DNA of 64,000 nucleotides, taken from positions 516,001-580,000 of the forward strand of contig JACVTC010000047.1 of NCBI GenBank assembly GCA_016946835.1, written 5' to 3'. Made by a program: the position numbers and the translations under genes. The notes under the pieces were generated by a model that was given only the letters and a program-made list of their open reading frames with translations, searched no databases and was not told the origin of the DNA. This document shows positions 23,101 to 38,790 of the stretch, one piece after another. The stretch's first letter is position 1. Each line of letters begins with the position of its first letter. Source of the stretch: Neocallimastix lanati (nom. inval.). Its lineage: Eukaryota > Neocallimastigomycota > Neocallimastigomycetes > Neocallimastigales > Neocallimastigaceae.

Positions 23101-24262
23101 AATAACCTATATTACCATAATAGATATTAATAGATATAATAGATTTAAAAAATTTATCATTTTCTTTTTTTATATTAAATAGATTTAATTAAAACCTTAT
23201 AATAATTTATACAATATTAGAATATATATATATTTTATATAAATCATTACAAGATTTTAATTAAATCAACATAATATAAAAAACATAAAAATGTATTTAT
23301 AATGTATCATACATAATATTGGCATTTCAATTAAATTAAAATTTATTTATATATTTATAAATGAGTTAACCAATAAATTTTAATATTTCTTAATAAAACT
23401 TTAAATTTAATTAAATTAATATAAAATACATGAAAACTATATAAATTCTATATAAATTACATATATATATAAGTATAAAGATAGTTATTAGATATATATT
23501 TCATATTATATATATTATTATTATATTTTTTTATTTTATTACATATATAACATTATAAAAATAGTTTGATTAAATTTTATTTTTAATTTTATATTTATTT
23601 TTTTTTTTTTTCACTATATAAATATATTTTATATTTTTTATTAATTTTTTTAAGAATAAAAAGAGAATACACTTTTCATTGCTTTATTTATTAATTTTTT
23701 AATTATTTATTATTATTAAAATATATGATTTATATAAAATATTATAAGTAATTTTAATATATAATATAAAATTTATTATTATTTTTGTTAAATATAATAA
23801 TGGTTCTATAAATATTTATTATAACAAAGAAATATAAAAAAATTCTTGTTCAGAAAAAAAAATATTAAAAATTATTAAAAATAATAAAAATAAATATTAA
23901 ATAATTAATTATAATAAAAATTAATAACTGTACAAATTATTTATTCTTTATAAACAATAAAATTATCCAATATTAATAAACGAAAATTATAATGAAATTT
24001 CAATGTATTTTATTATTTTATAATAATATTCTTTTATATATTATATTTCAACACATTATATTAATGTAATAAAAACATATAAACATACAATATTTTTTAT
24101 ATTTTATGATTTTTATAAAATTTTATTATAGTATTATATCAATAAAATTGATTCAATGGTTTTTTTAAAAAAAAAATAATAGAATAAATATATGTCAAAA
24201 ACTAATATATGTAGTAATTTTTAATTTTTATTTGCTTTGTTTATTACTTTTTGTTCTTTGTT

Positions 24263-24298
<36 letters not shown>

Positions 24299-24590
24299 GA
24301 TTGATTATTAAGGAATTTATTTTCCTTTAAATAAGAGATTTTATTATCTTCATTTTGTTAAAAATAATATATATTTTTTAAATACATATTTTAATAGATC
24401 TTTTTTAACTTTTATTATTTACATTATTATACATAATATTTTTAAATTAAACATTTTGGATAACATGTATCATTTCATAAATATATATTCAACTAATTAA
24501 TATGATATGTATAAATTATATAATATAAAATTCGGTATGTATTGAAAATTTATTCTTTCAATATATTTAAAAACAAAATTTTTATTTCGC
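19726..24590. other. 4.9-kb gene-poor AT spacer
   Basis: Both strands were read. I find homopolymers (poly-T near 19728-19757, 20070-20111, 24266-24297; poly-A near 22334-22353) and short TA/AAT runs, but no protein-like frame, no transposon motif and no tRNA-like box pair. It contains the shared 3' and 5' flanks of two divergently placed minus-strand genes: upstream of the TBC gene and downstream of Hsp70. Confidence 0.6.
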
Positions 24591-26555
24591 TTAATCGACT
24601 TCTTCAACAGTTGGACCATTACCACTTGGAGCAGAACCAGCACCACCTGGGGCGGCACCTGGGAAACCTCCTGGGGCACCTCCTGGGAATCCTCCTGGGG
24701 CAGCACCAGCACCTCCAGCTTGTTGGTACATTTTGGTCATGATTGGGTTAGCAACACCTTCTAATTCCTTTCTCTTGCTTTCGTATTCCTCCTTAGAAGC
24801 TTCTTGGTTGTGATCTAACCATTCAATAGTATCATCAATTGCCTTGTTTAACTTGTCCTTATCAGCAGAATCAAGAAGAGAAGCAATTTTTTCATCTTGA
24901 ATAGTGTTACGGAGTTGATAAGCGTATGATTCAAGACCATTCTTAGCAGCAACACGTTCAGCAACCTTAGCATCTTCTTCCTTGTATTTTTCAGCATCAT
25001 TAACCATACGTTCAATTTCTTCCTTTGATAATCTACCCTTATCATTAGTAATTGTAATCTTGTTAGACTTACCAGTAGTCTTATCAAGAGCAGAAACATT
25101 TAAGATACCATTGGCATCAATATCAAATGTAACTTCAATTTGTGGAACACCACGTGGAGCTGGTGGAATACCAGTTAATTCGAACTTACCTAATAAATTA
25201 TTATCTCTAGTAAGAGAACGTTCACCTTCATAAATTTGAATAGTAACACCGGTTTGATTATCAGCATAAGTAGAGAATATATCAGACTTCTTAGTAGGAA
25301 TAGTAGTGTTACGCTTAATTAAAGTAGTCATTACACCACCAGCAGTTTCAATACCTAATGAAAGTGGAGAAACATCTAATAAAAGTAAATCTTGAGTCTT
25401 TTCAGAAGTTTCACCAGAAAGAATTGCAGCTTGAACAGCAGCACCATAAGCAACAGCTTCATCTGGATTAATGGACTTTGATGGTTCCTTACCATTAAAG
25501 AATTGAGAAACTAAACTTTGAATCTTTGGAATACGAGTAGAACCACCAACAAGAACTATTTCATGAATACTAGACTTATCTAACTTAGAATCATTAAGAA
25601 CCTTTTCAACTGGTTCAATAACATTTCTGAATAAATCAGAATTAAGTTCTTCAAAACGAGCACGAGTTATGGAAGTATAGAAATCAATACCTTCGAATAA
25701 AGAATCAATTTCTATAGAAGTTTGAGTAGAAGAAGAAAGAGTACGCTTAGCACGTTCACAAGCAGTTCTAAGACGACGTAATGATCTTGGGTTTGTGGAA
25801 ATATCCTTCTTATACTTTCTCTTGAATTCTTGGGCAAAGTGACTAACTAATCTGTTATCAAAATCTTCACCACCTAAGTGAGTATCACCAGCAGTAGCTT
25901 TAACTTCAAAGATACCATCTTCAATAGTTAAAAGAGATACATCAAATGTACCACCACCAAGATCGAAAATTAAAACATTCTTTTCACCATCAGTCTTCTT
26001 ATCAAGACCATAAGCAATAGCAGCTGCAGTTGGTTCGTTAATAATACGGAGAACATTAAGACCAGCAATTAGACCAGCATCCTTAGTAGCTTGACGTTGA
26101 GAATCATTGAAGTAAGCTGGTACAGTAATAACAGCATTAGATACTTTACCACCTAAATATGCTTCAGCAGTATCCTTCATCTTAGTAAGGACCATAGATG
26201 AAATTTCTTCAGCAGTGAAGTCCTTTGTTTCACCCTTGAATTCAACTTGAATGTATGGTTTACTAGACTTTTCAACAACCTTGAAAGGCCAGTGCTTCAT
26301 ATCAGATTGAACTTCTGGATCATTGAAACGACGACCAATAAGACGCTTAGCGTCGAAAACAGTGTTGGTTGGGTTCATTGCAGCTTGGTTCTTAGCAGCA
26401 TCACCAATTAAACGTTCAGAATCAGTGAAAGCAACGAATGATGGAGTGGTACGATTACCTTGATCGTTTGGAATAATTTCAACACGATCATTTTGCCATA
26501 CACCAACACAAGAATAGGTAGTACCTAAATCAATACCAATAGATGACTTTGACAT
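24591..26555 (-). CDS. cytosolic Hsp70 chaperone (Ssa/HSPA8 type)
   Basis: ATP-driven chaperone of the cytosol and nucleus that binds exposed hydrophobic peptides with J-protein partners. A single exon of 654 residues, the usual length. The ATPase domain shows [18 protein letters not shown] at the N-terminus, [34 protein letters not shown] and [14 protein letters not shown]. The linker/substrate domain begins [14 protein letters not shown]. The tail is a [10 protein letters not shown] glycine-proline repeat ending GPTVEEVD, the EEVD that binds TPR co-chaperones. The lack of a signal peptide and of an HDEL/KDEL end excludes the ER paralogue. Codon choice (CCA, GGT, ACC, AAG, AAC) is visibly less AT-driven than in neighbours, as expected for a highly expressed gene. 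No introns, unlike nearly all other genes here. Confidence 0.98.
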   Translation of the reverse strand: MSKSSIGIDLGTTYSCVGVWQNDRVEIIPNDQGNRTTPSFVAFTDSERLIGDAAKNQAAMNPTNTVFDAKRLIGRRFNDPEVQSDMKHWPFKVVEKSSKPYIQVEFKGETKDFTAEEISSMVLTKMKDTAEAYLGGKVSNAVITVPAYFNDSQRQATKDAGLIAGLNVLRIINEPTAAAIAYGLDKKTDGEKNVLIFDLGGGTFDVSLLTIEDGIFEVKATAGDTHLGGEDFDNRLVSHFAQEFKRKYKKDISTNPRSLRRLRTACERAKRTLSSSTQTSIEIDSLFEGIDFYTSITRARFEELNSDLFRNVIEPVEKVLNDSKLDKSSIHEIVLVGGSTRIPKIQSLVSQFFNGKEPSKSINPDEAVAYGAAVQAAILSGETSEKTQDLLLLDVSPLSLGIETAGGVMTTLIKRNTTIPTKKSDIFSTYADNQTGVTIQIYEGERSLTRDNNLLGKFELTGIPPAPRGVPQIEVTFDIDANGILNVSALDKTTGKSNKITITNDKGRLSKEEIERMVNDAEKYKEEDAKVAERVAAKNGLESYAYQLRNTIQDEKIASLLDSADKDKLNKAIDDTIEWLDHNQEASKEEYESKRKELEGVANPIMTKMYQQAGGAGAAPGGFPGGAPGGFPGAAPGGAGSAPSGNGPTVEEVD

Positions 26556-26871
26556 TTTATTTTTTTATTTTAATTATTTTTTGTTTTTTGTAATAAATAA
26601 ATTATTTATTATTTTCCTTTATTTATTATTAGTATTTGGTATAATGGTATATTATACTATATAATAAAATTACTATTTCCTTATCTAAATAAATAAATAT
26701 TTATTTACTAAAATTTAAGCGTGAAGAGAAAAAATACTAAAAGAAAAAATTTACTTTTTATATGAAAAAAAATCATTAAAAAATAAATATATTTATGAAT
26801 ATATTAATATATATTAATATATATATTATAATATATGTATTATATTTAAATTAATTAATTTAATAGATTAT

Positions 26872-26884
26872 TTCTCGATCTTTC
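26872..26884. promoter_or_regulatory. possible heat-shock element upstream of Hsp70
   Basis: TTCTCGATCTTTC is TTC-nn-GAT-nn-TTC. That gives three correctly spaced pentamers of the TTCnnGAAnnTTC heat-shock factor site, with one base off in the middle unit. It lies about 320 bp before the Hsp70 ATG. Isolated and imperfect, so tentative. Confidence 0.3.
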
Positions 26885-26953
26885 CTTTAATTATTGATAA
26901 CAAAAAATTAATATTTAAAACTTTATTTTATAATAAAAAAATAAAAATTTTTT

Positions 26954-26966
26954 TTCTTAAAAGTTC
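26954..26966. promoter_or_regulatory. second possible heat-shock element upstream of Hsp70
   Basis: TTCTTAAAAGTTC is TTC-nn-AAA-nn-TTC: correct spacing, middle unit AAA for GAA, about 400 bp before the ATG. In DNA this AT-rich, TTC pairs occur by chance, so this is weak on its own. Confidence 0.22.
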
Positions 26967-26984
26967 TTATAATTTCTTTCTATT

Positions 26985-27690
26985 TCCATATATACATATA
27001 CTTTTTTTTTTTGACATTATTTATTTAGAATAAATTGAATAATATATTATTATTAATTAATCATATAATTAGCATTTAAAATTTAATTATATTTTATTAA
27101 TAATGAATATTGAAAGTATTTATTACACAATAAATACAGAACATGATACAATATAAAATTTTAAAGGTTTTTAATGTAACATTATATACATTAATTATTT
27201 TACATAATTATTGTTTTTTTAAAATATTTAATATATTGCTTTTCTTAAATAATATATGAAAATCTTGAATTTACAGAAATAAATAAATTAAATAAAGAAA
27301 TAGATTAATTTATTAAAAATGTATAAATATAAATATATGAATGATTAAAAAAATATAAATAAACAATTGAATGAATTAAATAGTTTATATTTTTAAAATT
27401 AGTATGTTCAGTTTTTTTTTTTTTTTTTTTTTATTTAATATATAATAATAATTATTATTCAAATAATTTATATTTATAATTTTCCGCTTTCATATGTATT
27501 AATTATTATAAAATACTTTTTGAATATCATACTCATTATATAATGAAATTGTAAATAAGAATAATCTTTGGTAATTAAATAATTTATTGTATCTCTATAT
27601 TAATATATATTTAAAGAAATAAGTATATATTCAATTGATCAAAATTTTCTACATACATTTATTATTAATTTTAAATTTAAAATACGATTT
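26985..27690. other. AT-rich spacer
   Basis: Between the Hsp70 upstream region and the LINE relic. Only poly-T runs and TA tracts; no coding frame seen on either strand. Confidence 0.55.
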
Positions 27691-27696
27691 TTTTTA

Positions 27697-27858
27697 GACT
27701 TTGATTTACGAGAGAGGAGGACAGTAAGATCTCCAGTTTCACCCTTAAACGTATCATACTTTCATTGGATTCTTTTCCATACCATTTCAACGTCGGTTAG
27801 GGCCTCTAAGTAAGGATAATATGAAAGACATTCTCTATAAGCCGAATTATATAATGAA
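27697..27858 (-). pseudogene. LINE C-terminal fragment (short relic)
   Basis: On the minus strand the sequence reads AYRECLSYYPYLEALTDVEM then VWKRIQ, a TGA, and KYDTFKGETGDLTVLLSRKS. The segment around TDVEMVW matches the end of the larger LINE relic at 50385-51605, which has KSVDVEMIWHELSS and an acidic Ser/Asp tail in the same place. It is visibly less AT-rich than its surroundings. It looks like a fragment of the last part of the LINE ORF2-type frame. Confidence 0.5.
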
Positions 27859-28089
27859 CTTTTTTTTTAGTAATCTTTAGTCTTTCCAATACTAATCACC
27901 AGGATAAAAACTGAAAAAGACAAAATACCATAATTATTAATTATAAACCTAAAATTATTATATTTAATAATAACATTACTCGTATTTTCATTATTATAAT
28001 GAAAGTTTTTATATTATATATGAAATTTTAAGCCTTAATTTAATATACAGGATTGTAATAATTATAAAATATTCGATTTATTTATATAA

Positions 28090-28119
28090 TAATTACCACA
28101 ATTATTTTCGTGGTAATTA
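28090..28119. repeat. perfect 10-bp inverted repeat
   Basis: TAATTACCAC ... GTGGTAATTA with a 10-nt loop, in the 3' flank of the MON2-like gene. It could form a hairpin or cruciform. No function can be assigned. Confidence 0.6.
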
Positions 28120-28139
28120 CAAGATATTATTTTTTTTAT

Positions 28140-28527
28140 AGATAATTATTTTATTAAGGTTTTTATTATTATTGCTATTATTATTTGATTATTATTATTT
28201 TATTACATTCTTACATTTTTTATATTTTTTTTTTTTTTCATTTCATTTATTTATTATTATAAAAAATTTATAATTATTTTAATCATTTAATTTTAATTAT
28301 ATTGATTAATATATATATATACTTATTATTATTATTTTAATATATTTTACCTTTTTACTTTTTATTTTATCTTATTTTATCTTATTTTATTTTATTTTAT
28401 TTTATTTTATTTTATTTATTTTTATTTAATTTAATTTTTATGTTGTTCTTATGATTATTTTTATCTCACATTATTTATATTTATTTATTTATATGTGATT
28501 ATTTTTAAACAATTATTTATACTTTTA
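28140..28527. other. 3' flank of the MON2-like gene
   Basis: AT-rich with TTTTA and CTTATTTTAT runs near 28370-28425. No gene seen. Confidence 0.5.
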
Positions 28528-29655
28528 TTATAAACCAATTTCTTTTCCTATTCTTAAAAGACAATCTTGAATAATCATTTTAATTTTTTCTGAATTTGTT
28601 TTTAAACTTAAACATAATGGCATATAAAGATAATAGAGATGAGAACTTGATCCTAATAATAATTCTTTTTTAAATGGTTGATTCTCTATATATAATATAT
28701 TTATTTTATAATATTTTTAATATATTAATTATATATAATATTTATTGTTTAAAATATAAATATAAATATAAATATATATATATATTTACCTAAATCATTC
28801 AAATGTAAAAGATTTGGTCGTATTGATATTGTTTTCATTTTGGTTAAAATAAATTCAATTTCTTCTTGTTTAACCCTATTTATATATTTATAATAACGAT
28901 TGAAATATTTTTAATGAATGTAATGATAAAATTATAACCTTATTAAATCTTATTATCTAATTATATATACATATATATATATTTATATTTTAATTTTTAA
29001 TTTTTATTTTATTTTTGAATATTAATTACCCTGGTAATGGACATCTGTTTTGAATATTAATATTATAAGAATAATTCATTAAAGCCTTTTTACATCTTAA
29101 TAATAATACAGGATATGTTATTTCCGCTATTTTCTGTTTTTTAATTTCTATGTCGTCTAAACAAATAATCGGAATTAAATAAAATGATTATATAAAATGA
29201 AGTTAATAGCAAATATAATATTTATTAATATAAAGAATTATCTTTTAATTTATTTATTTACTATTATTGGTATTTTGATTTTCGTTTTTATCTTTATTTT
29301 TTTGACACAAATTAAATAATGTATTTAGACATTCCATTTCAAATTTTTCATTAAATGAAGGTAAATTTTCACATCCTAATAATGTTATTTCATGTTCTTT
29401 ATATATATCAAGAGAATATGGGAATGTACGTTGATTAAAAGATCTAAAAGAATTTGGTTGTCTAGAAAATTCATCATTTTCATATGAAATTTTTGAATTA
29501 TTGCCAATATTATTAATAATTCTTTTAAATTCTTCATTTTTTACATAAGAACTTCCATAATAGTTAAGAATGTCATCCGTAATGAATTTTAAAAATTCAA
29601 TATTAAATTTTTCATCACTTTCAATATCTTTTAAATTCATATTTTTATTTAATTT

Positions 29656-29713
<58 letters not shown>

Positions 29714-30238
29714 GGAAAAAAATATAATTAAAATAAGAATTTATACTTAATATTTGAATACTATAAATTTTATTAACATCAAAAAATACAATATAATTAA
29801 AACTTACAATACACCAGATAAATAACTATTTATAGTATCGGTTAATATTCTATATGTATTATTAATTGTTTCTGGAGCTAATTCTATTTATGATCAATAT
29901 TAAATATATATAAATATTACGTAACAATTATTCTAATATTATTATTATTTTCTATTATATTATATTTTATTATTTTACACTTTATAATATATATGCAAAG
30001 TATTTATACATATAGTTTACAAATACACACCTTTATTAATTATATCTACAATTGCTAATCCTGTTTTAGTAATATCCTTAAATTTACTGACAGCTATTTT
30101 CCATATTGGAATATCTTGTTTTTGAATTATAGGACAGTTGTATTTTTCGTCTATATAGCACTGATAGGCCTTTATTAAATTTTTATATTAACAATATCAA
30201 AAATAATACAATAATTTTAAAAAATAAACATGAAAAAA

Positions 30239-30278
<40 letters not shown>

Positions 30279-33200
30279 TATACACTATAAAATTATTATT
30301 TATGAAAAATATAATATGAATAAAATATACCTTGAAAATGTTTAAATAAACATTTTTAGAATAAATTCCGGAGTAATAATAAATAAAATTAAATGAATTT
30401 GATAATAATAATAATGATTTATAGGAAAATGCAATCATTGAAAACTGAGGTGGAATTGGATAGAGTTTATTTAAAACATCTTTTGTCAAAATACTACTTT
30501 TAATTTTATTATCTATAAGTTTATTATGTTTTGTACCAATAAGCATTCTTTGTATATATGGAATTGATTCTTTATGATTCATATTTGGTAATGAAATTCT
30601 ACTTGTAAAGCAAAGTTGAGAATATACAGTGATTACATTAATTACTTCGATTATTATTGATTCAATTTCTTCATCAATTAAATCTTGCTTTTTAATGATT
30701 GTTTCTTTTGAAAGATCTAAAGGCTCTCCTTCTCCTCTTTCTCTTCCTAAAACTCTTTTATTATTTTTTTTATCATTCATTTCCCATGAATTTATAAATA
30801 TTTCTTGTAAGACATTCAATACTTTGGCTTGAAGTTTACTAATTATTTCTTTATCACCGATATAATGTGGTATTGGACTATTTGGATGTTCTGGAAGTGA
30901 ATTATATAAAACTAAACCGGTTACGATTGTTAATAATTGTTTAACATTTTCCAGTTTAAACTGCGAACGAATCATAATATATAAGTTCTTAAAAACAGTC
31001 ATATATTCACAAAGTGTATCTGAGGTACATGGACCAGCTCTACTAGCATATCTATATTTACATGAATTCATTTTATCACTATCACCTTCTTCCTTAACTT
31101 TGTTACTTTCTTCCTTAGAAACAATAAAGTTATCTTGAATTAGATAAGCTGAATCTAAAATACATTCACCTATTTGTTCCCATGTTGTATAAATAGACCA
31201 ATATAAATGTGATTTTTTATAAATAAAAGTTTTAGAACCTTTATCTTCCAATGATTTAATATACATATTAATAATTTCTAAATTCTTATCATAAGCATTA
31301 TCTAATTTAGCAGGTGATGAATTATTAGTTCCATCTTCAATTATTTCTGTATGTTCATTATCTTTTTCAACTAAAATGTCATCATCATTATTGTCTTCTT
31401 CTTCCTCTTCTTCCTCTTCTTTTTCATTTTCTTTTTTTTTATTTTCTTCTTTTTCTGATTTGTTAAAGAAGAATTGTGAACTTTTTCTAATTAGTTTATT
31501 ATTATTACTTGTACTTAAAATATCATCATTATTCAATAATAAATTAAGACTTTGCATAATAGTATAGCATACTTCTTGGTTACTATGATGATAAAAGTAA
31601 TGAACGCTATCTGATTTATTTATTGTTTTTTTATTAATCGTTGGGTCATTTAAAGAAGAAGATGAACTATTGTCTTTTTGAATATCTATACTAGATAAAT
31701 TAGAATTTAACTTACTTTTTTCTTTATTCATTGTTTTTAATCTCTCAATATCAATAATTTTAATAATATTTAAATTAGAAGTTTCATCTGTTAACTTTAT
31801 ATCTGTATTAGAATTATTAACTTCAATTAATTTTTCATTAATATATTCAAGATATTTAAAAAGTTCATTATCATCATTAATTGGATCTAAACCATTTTCA
31901 ATATAGTTACTAATATGCATTTGTATTTTAGATATTGCATTATTAATAATACTAATATTATTTTTAATATTTTCTTTAATGTTTTTAATACGTTCAGAAG
32001 CTTCCTTCTCATTATCTAATTGATCTAATTGCTGATGAGTAAGTATATTTATTGTATTAATACTATTAGAAATAGTGTTTATATTACTTTCTATAATTTT
32101 TGTATATCCTTCCACAATATTTTTGATATTACTTTCATCAGTAATTGTATTAGAGGGAGCATTATTTTCATTTTCATTTTCAACATAATAAGATATTTCA
32201 AGAGAAGCTTTATTCCAACAATTTAAATACTTTAAATACTCTAACCATGCTTTTTCAAAACTATCCCCTAAAAAGACTAATATATTTTTGAAATTATGGA
32301 AATATTGAGTCATACCATTCAGAGTTAATACTTTAATTTCATCCCATTTCTTTGATGTTTGTAACTTTTCTTCTAATGTTACAGTCTTTTTGGACGCTTG
32401 TTCACTTTCTTCTTGTATTTTCTGAAGTAATGGGAATAAAACAATCCATAAACATTCATTCCATAAATCTAAATTTAAGTAATAGCCATTCATATTAATA
32501 GTATTGAATAAAGTTTGATTAGCACTATTTCTTATTTCTGAATGAGAATCAAAACAAAGATTAGAAAGATTAGAAATAAGATAAAGATAAAGAGAATTTA
32601 ATGAATCAATATTCCATTCACCACCATTTTCTAGCCAATTTCTATAAATAGAATTATTATGGTTTGGATAAAGTTTACTATTTTCCTTTGTCAAAATTTC
32701 ATAAGTTTTTTCATTATTATAATTTTGTTCAATAAATTGAGCTTCATTTTGGTAAGTAAATCCAATTTTTTTAGTTTGTAAATGATCCATAATACTCCAT
32801 GAAAGTCCGATAGCAGTTAAACTAATATTAGTATCTTTTGAAAATTCTGCATACTTTATAATTGTATTAATACAATAATATATATTCATAGGATCCAATA
32901 ATAATAAAAAGTCTGTACAAATTAATTGTAAACATGAAAATCCCTCACGAATTAGAGCTAATTGCTTATTTGAAATCGTTGAAGAGGAAAGAGTAGATAT
33001 AGATGAATTTTTTTTAACTAAACTATTTTTAGAATCATTAAGAGATTGTTTAGAATCATTTTTTTCCTTTGTTTCTTTAATATCTTTATTATTATCGCTA
33101 CTTTTATCATCATCTTTATCATTATTATTATTACTATTATCAACATTAATTTTTTCTTTATTAATTGTTGGATTATCATCATTTAAATTAACAACTGAGT

Positions 33201-36200
33201 CAATAATAATAAAAACCTTTTTCCATATATAACTAAAGTATTGTCCACCAATTTGAATAATATCATTTAACTTTTCCAATCCTGCTCTTTTGGCGTCTAA
33301 AATACTACAATAAGCATTAATACTAATTTTATAAATATCTGATTCTGAAATTTCATCATTCTCATCACTTTTTATTGAATTACCAATTTTTACTTCATTT
33401 GAATTCATTATTAATTCATAAAAGGTATTAATTACCTTTTCTTCGATTTCTTTTTTATATTTTGGATCATCCTTTTTATTATCCTCAATAAAACAATGTT
33501 TCACTATATAAATTAAAATTTCAAAAATAACTTTACATACTTGTTCTCTCAATCCAACTGAAATAATTTTAGAGTGCGCCATTGAAATTAAATAGTAATT
33601 TAAAAAATTCCATGAGGATTTATTTCTTTTTGATTCATTTGATGATTTAATTTCGATAACGTCATTATTAGAAGCAGCATCTTCATTTTCATTTTCAGTT
33701 TCAGTTTCAGTTTCAAATTTTGTATTATTTTCTGAAATTTCTCCATTTTGTTCTTCATATATTAAACGATCAATGTTCAGCAATGTTACAAATTGTAATT
33801 TTTCTAAAACAAATGAATGATTAATATTCTTACTTTTCTTTAAATCCTTATTTCCTGAAACTCTTAAAACATTAGTATTATTGTTGCTACATTGAATACC
33901 ATAAAGTTCACCTGATATAGTAACTAAAGCATTGTAAAATTTTTTAAAAGTAAATGGTGTCATATTAACAGAATCTTGGAAAAAGCCGTCAATGGATTTT
34001 CTAATTTCTTTAATTTGTTCTTCATTTATTGTAACACTATTCGCTAACAAATTTTGAGAAGTATTGGCCGATGAAGAATTGGATTTCACATTAAAAGTAC
34101 TCGAACGACGACCAATAATTTCAAATGATTTCGTAAGAGAAATTGTTGAACCTTGAGGATTTACTGTAGTTGCATGTTTCATTGTAGAAATATTATTATC
34201 AGTTTCTTGAAGTGTATCAATAATCAAATACCAATTAGCTTCAGTAAATCGGGAGGATAATATAAAAGATATATTTAAAAATGTCTGAATACAACTAATA
34301 CTACGGTCAAAAGATAAAGTATTAATTGAACCGGTATTAGAGGATGATGAAATATTACTATCTGGTAAACTTGTTTTACATAGTGAAATCATAAAAGCAT
34401 CTTGAGGTACTGTAAGATTGAAATACCCACAAAGTACAGTAAACTGTTGATATGAAGTTAAAACTAGAGAAAACAATGTATCCTCAATATTTGCTGTTAA
34501 TAAAAATGATAATGCCGCTAAAAATCCTGACCATGCTACCTCAGACATATTTTTTATAATATTGTCTTCCACTGGTTTTTTTGATATCTTCTGAATCAAA
34601 GTTTGTTGAGAGTTAATATCATGGTGTAATGAAAATATAGAATTTGAAAATTCATTGATAATACTAGTAATACATTTCAATGCTAAATATATTAAATATG
34701 TATCGGGAATCACTGGTGGTTCAGTTTTATCAAATTGATCTAAACTAATGAAATTATAACCATAAGATAAAATAATTATAATAATATAGCAACAATAAAT
34801 AAATTTAATAAATAGATACTAAAACAAAATTATTTATTGATTCTATATATCAAAGAAAATTTAAAAGATTATAATTATACAAACCATCTAATTCTAATAC
34901 AAGAGTTATTTATAGTTAACATTGATGAATCATTACCATGTGGTAAATTGACTAATGAACTTCCTTGGGATGAATTTGGTGACATATTTCTATTAAATAA
35001 ATTAGCAGATGAACCACTTGAAATTAATGATGGTTTTTCAGATACAATTAGTCGACTAAATGCATAAATCATATTTTGGAAAACATCAGAAAAATTTTCT
35101 GACATATCATATTGTTCAAATATTACTCTAAAATAATATAAATTTATAAAAATTAAATAATATTTATGATTTAACAATAGTATTATCACTAATAAAAAAT
35201 ATTTTAATTTAAATAAATAATATAGAAATTTACTTTATTAACTGTTTATCTGTAACAAAATCCATAAAAACTTCCATAATTAACACTCTTTGCCATACAA
35301 CATATTGATCTGGTTCTAATATTTTTAAAAACTTTGTTAAAAAGATTTCACATTCAGTTTTCTATTTAGATTAATTTTATTAAAATTATATTATAATATA
35401 AAAATAAAGTTAATTACATGATATTCATTGTATATTTATATATAAATAAATTAAAGAAATAATGTAGCTTACTAATAAAATCGTAAATTGTTTAATAATT
35501 AATTCTATAACTCGTATTAATCTAATTGTTTGATTAAATTCATTTCTATCAGAAAAGAGTTTCACAATTGTCGGACATACACAAACTTTTAACAGATTAG
35601 TAAATTCATTATTCTTTTATTATTATTATTGATAATTCAAAAAAAAAAAAAAAAAAAAAAAAAAAATAATAATAATAATAATTTTAAGAGAAACATTAAT
35701 AATAATAATAATAATAATAATTTTTTATTTATTTATTTTTAAATAAATCTAATGAAATTTATTCATTTTCAAAGAATTAAAATCATATACCTTTTGAAAA
35801 ACGGGATAATGAGTACTAATAACACTATCAATCAATTCTAATCCTACAGCTTTCTGTAATGAATTAATTTTTAACACTAATGGTGTTTTTTTACTAATTA
35901 GTAAGCATAAATCCTATATAATAATGATTAATAATAATAACAAATAATAAATAATTTTTTATTTACTATTGAATTATTTTCTTTAAAAAGTTTAATTATT
36001 ACATTTATATTAGTATTTTTAAAAATTAACCAATATTACTTGAAAAACAACATATGCATCTTTTTGATAATCCGTCAAATTAATTATTTTACCATCATTA
36101 TCAAATGGATGATAATCGAAAGTTTTATTACCTTAAGTATAAAATAAAGAATTATATATTCAGTTTAATAATAAAGAATAATAAAGGATATAATAATTTA

Positions 36201-37385
36201 TAATAAATAATAACAACAGCAATGATAAAAATAATAATAATAAATAAATATGTAAATATGTAAATAATAACGATAATAGTAATATATTGATTATGAGATA
36301 TTAACCCTTTTCAACATCTTCCATTTCCATATTGACTTTATCAAATAAACATATAATTAATTGACGTAAAGTTGCTGCTGCAGTATTATTGACATTAGAA
36401 TTTTTTAAGTTTTGAAGTTTAAAGCATATTAATAATGACTAATATAATGTATAAAGATATATAATATACATTTAAAAAGTATTTTTATTAAATCATTATT
36501 ACATTAATATATATTATTTATTTATAAAATATTTCAATTAAAAAAAAAAAAAAAAAAAAATTAAAATTCATACATCATAAATGACATCTCCGTGAAGTGA
36601 ATCTATTTTATATATAAATGATAATAATACTTGTAATATTTTTAATTGAATTTCCGTATTTCCATTTAATATATTTAATAATGACTTAATATAAGAATTT
36701 GCTGCCAACTGTAATTATAAATCAATCAATATTATTATCATTGTTTATTTTATTTTTAAAAAAAAAACAATAAAAAGTATTAAAAATATTATATAAAAAT
36801 AAAGGTGTATTATAATAGATTATATTTATTTTTATTTCAAAAATTTGAGTATTTACTTCTGATACTGCATTATAATTCAAAAGTTGATATATGCATGATA
36901 AAGATAATAAAGATAATTTATTGTTTTGAGTTTCACAAGCTAATTGTAATGGTTCAATGAAATCGGGATTTTTGCTTAATTCTTAAAGTTAGGATTTTAT
37001 TAAAATTTGTTAAACAGGTATATATAATATATAATATTATAGAACTTGAAAATTAATATTAAATTTTTACCAGATGCCAATTCTAAATTGCTTTTTTTTC
37101 CATTATCACCAATCGTTCTAAGTTTTAATATACATTTTTCTGAAACCTTTTTATTGTTATATAGTAATTTGTTATTTGTTTATGTATTTGTAAGTTATTT
37201 TGTTGTAAAAAAATAAAAAAAAAAATATATTAGTAAATATTTGTATTTATAATATTTAATATATGCCATAAAATTTTTATTATAAGAATGGCCTTTACTT
37301 CTTTTATTTTTGGATATTTTCTTTTTGTTTCATTTGATAATGAAAGTAACTCATTTCTAAAGAATGTATTTAAATTGGTACTCAT
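28528..37385 (-). CDS. MON2: MON2-like Golgi/endosome trafficking scaffold
   Basis: Large HEAT-repeat protein related to Sec7-type ARF GEFs but lacking the Sec7 domain; the family acts at trans-Golgi and endosomes with flippase and Dop1 partners. Exons (transcription order): 37299-37385, 37071-37146, 36857-36981, 36574-36708, 36306-36438, 36040-36131, 35791-35913, 35473-35613, 35234-35361, 34885-35127, 30331-34744, 30031-30169, 29808-29883, 29262-29617, 29030-29156, 28790-28875, 28528-28685; 6639 nt, 2212 residues. Family landmarks are the N-terminal DCB-like LLSLSNETKRKYPKIKE, the junction LDQFDKTEPPVIPDTYLIYL, the C-terminal ITYPVLLLRCKKAL...CPLPG, and the final CLLRIGKEIGL. It is longer than the roughly 1.65-1.7k of animal and yeast members because of N/D/K/E-rich inserts in the 4.4-kb exon 11. 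One donor is GTTAAT (36305 side) and one GTTTGT (34884 side); both are needed to keep phase. Confidence 0.9.
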
Positions 37386-38545
<1,160 letters not shown>

Positions 38546-38790
38546 TTTTATTGTTTTCATGGATATTGGTAAATATAAAATCATAATTTTTATTTAAAGA
38601 ATTATTATTGACATTTTGAATTATATTTTGTTTTTCCAGTACTATATTATTATTTTGTTTATTACAATTTTAATATATATGAATTATATTATTGTTACTA
38701 TATTTTAAATTTACATTAGTTGAAATTTCATTATTCACCTAGAAATTACATTTGAATTAACATTATTTTTTGCGTATAAATTATATTGTT

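Noticed and set aside
19726..24590. Search for tRNA genes, snRNA or coding relics in the long spacer
   Set aside because: No A/B-box-like pair, no GC-rich arm structure and no protein-like frame found by eye. A covariance-model scan would be needed to be sure.
24497..25233. Four short frames on both strands inside Hsp70
   Set aside because: Shadows of the 654-residue Hsp70 frame.
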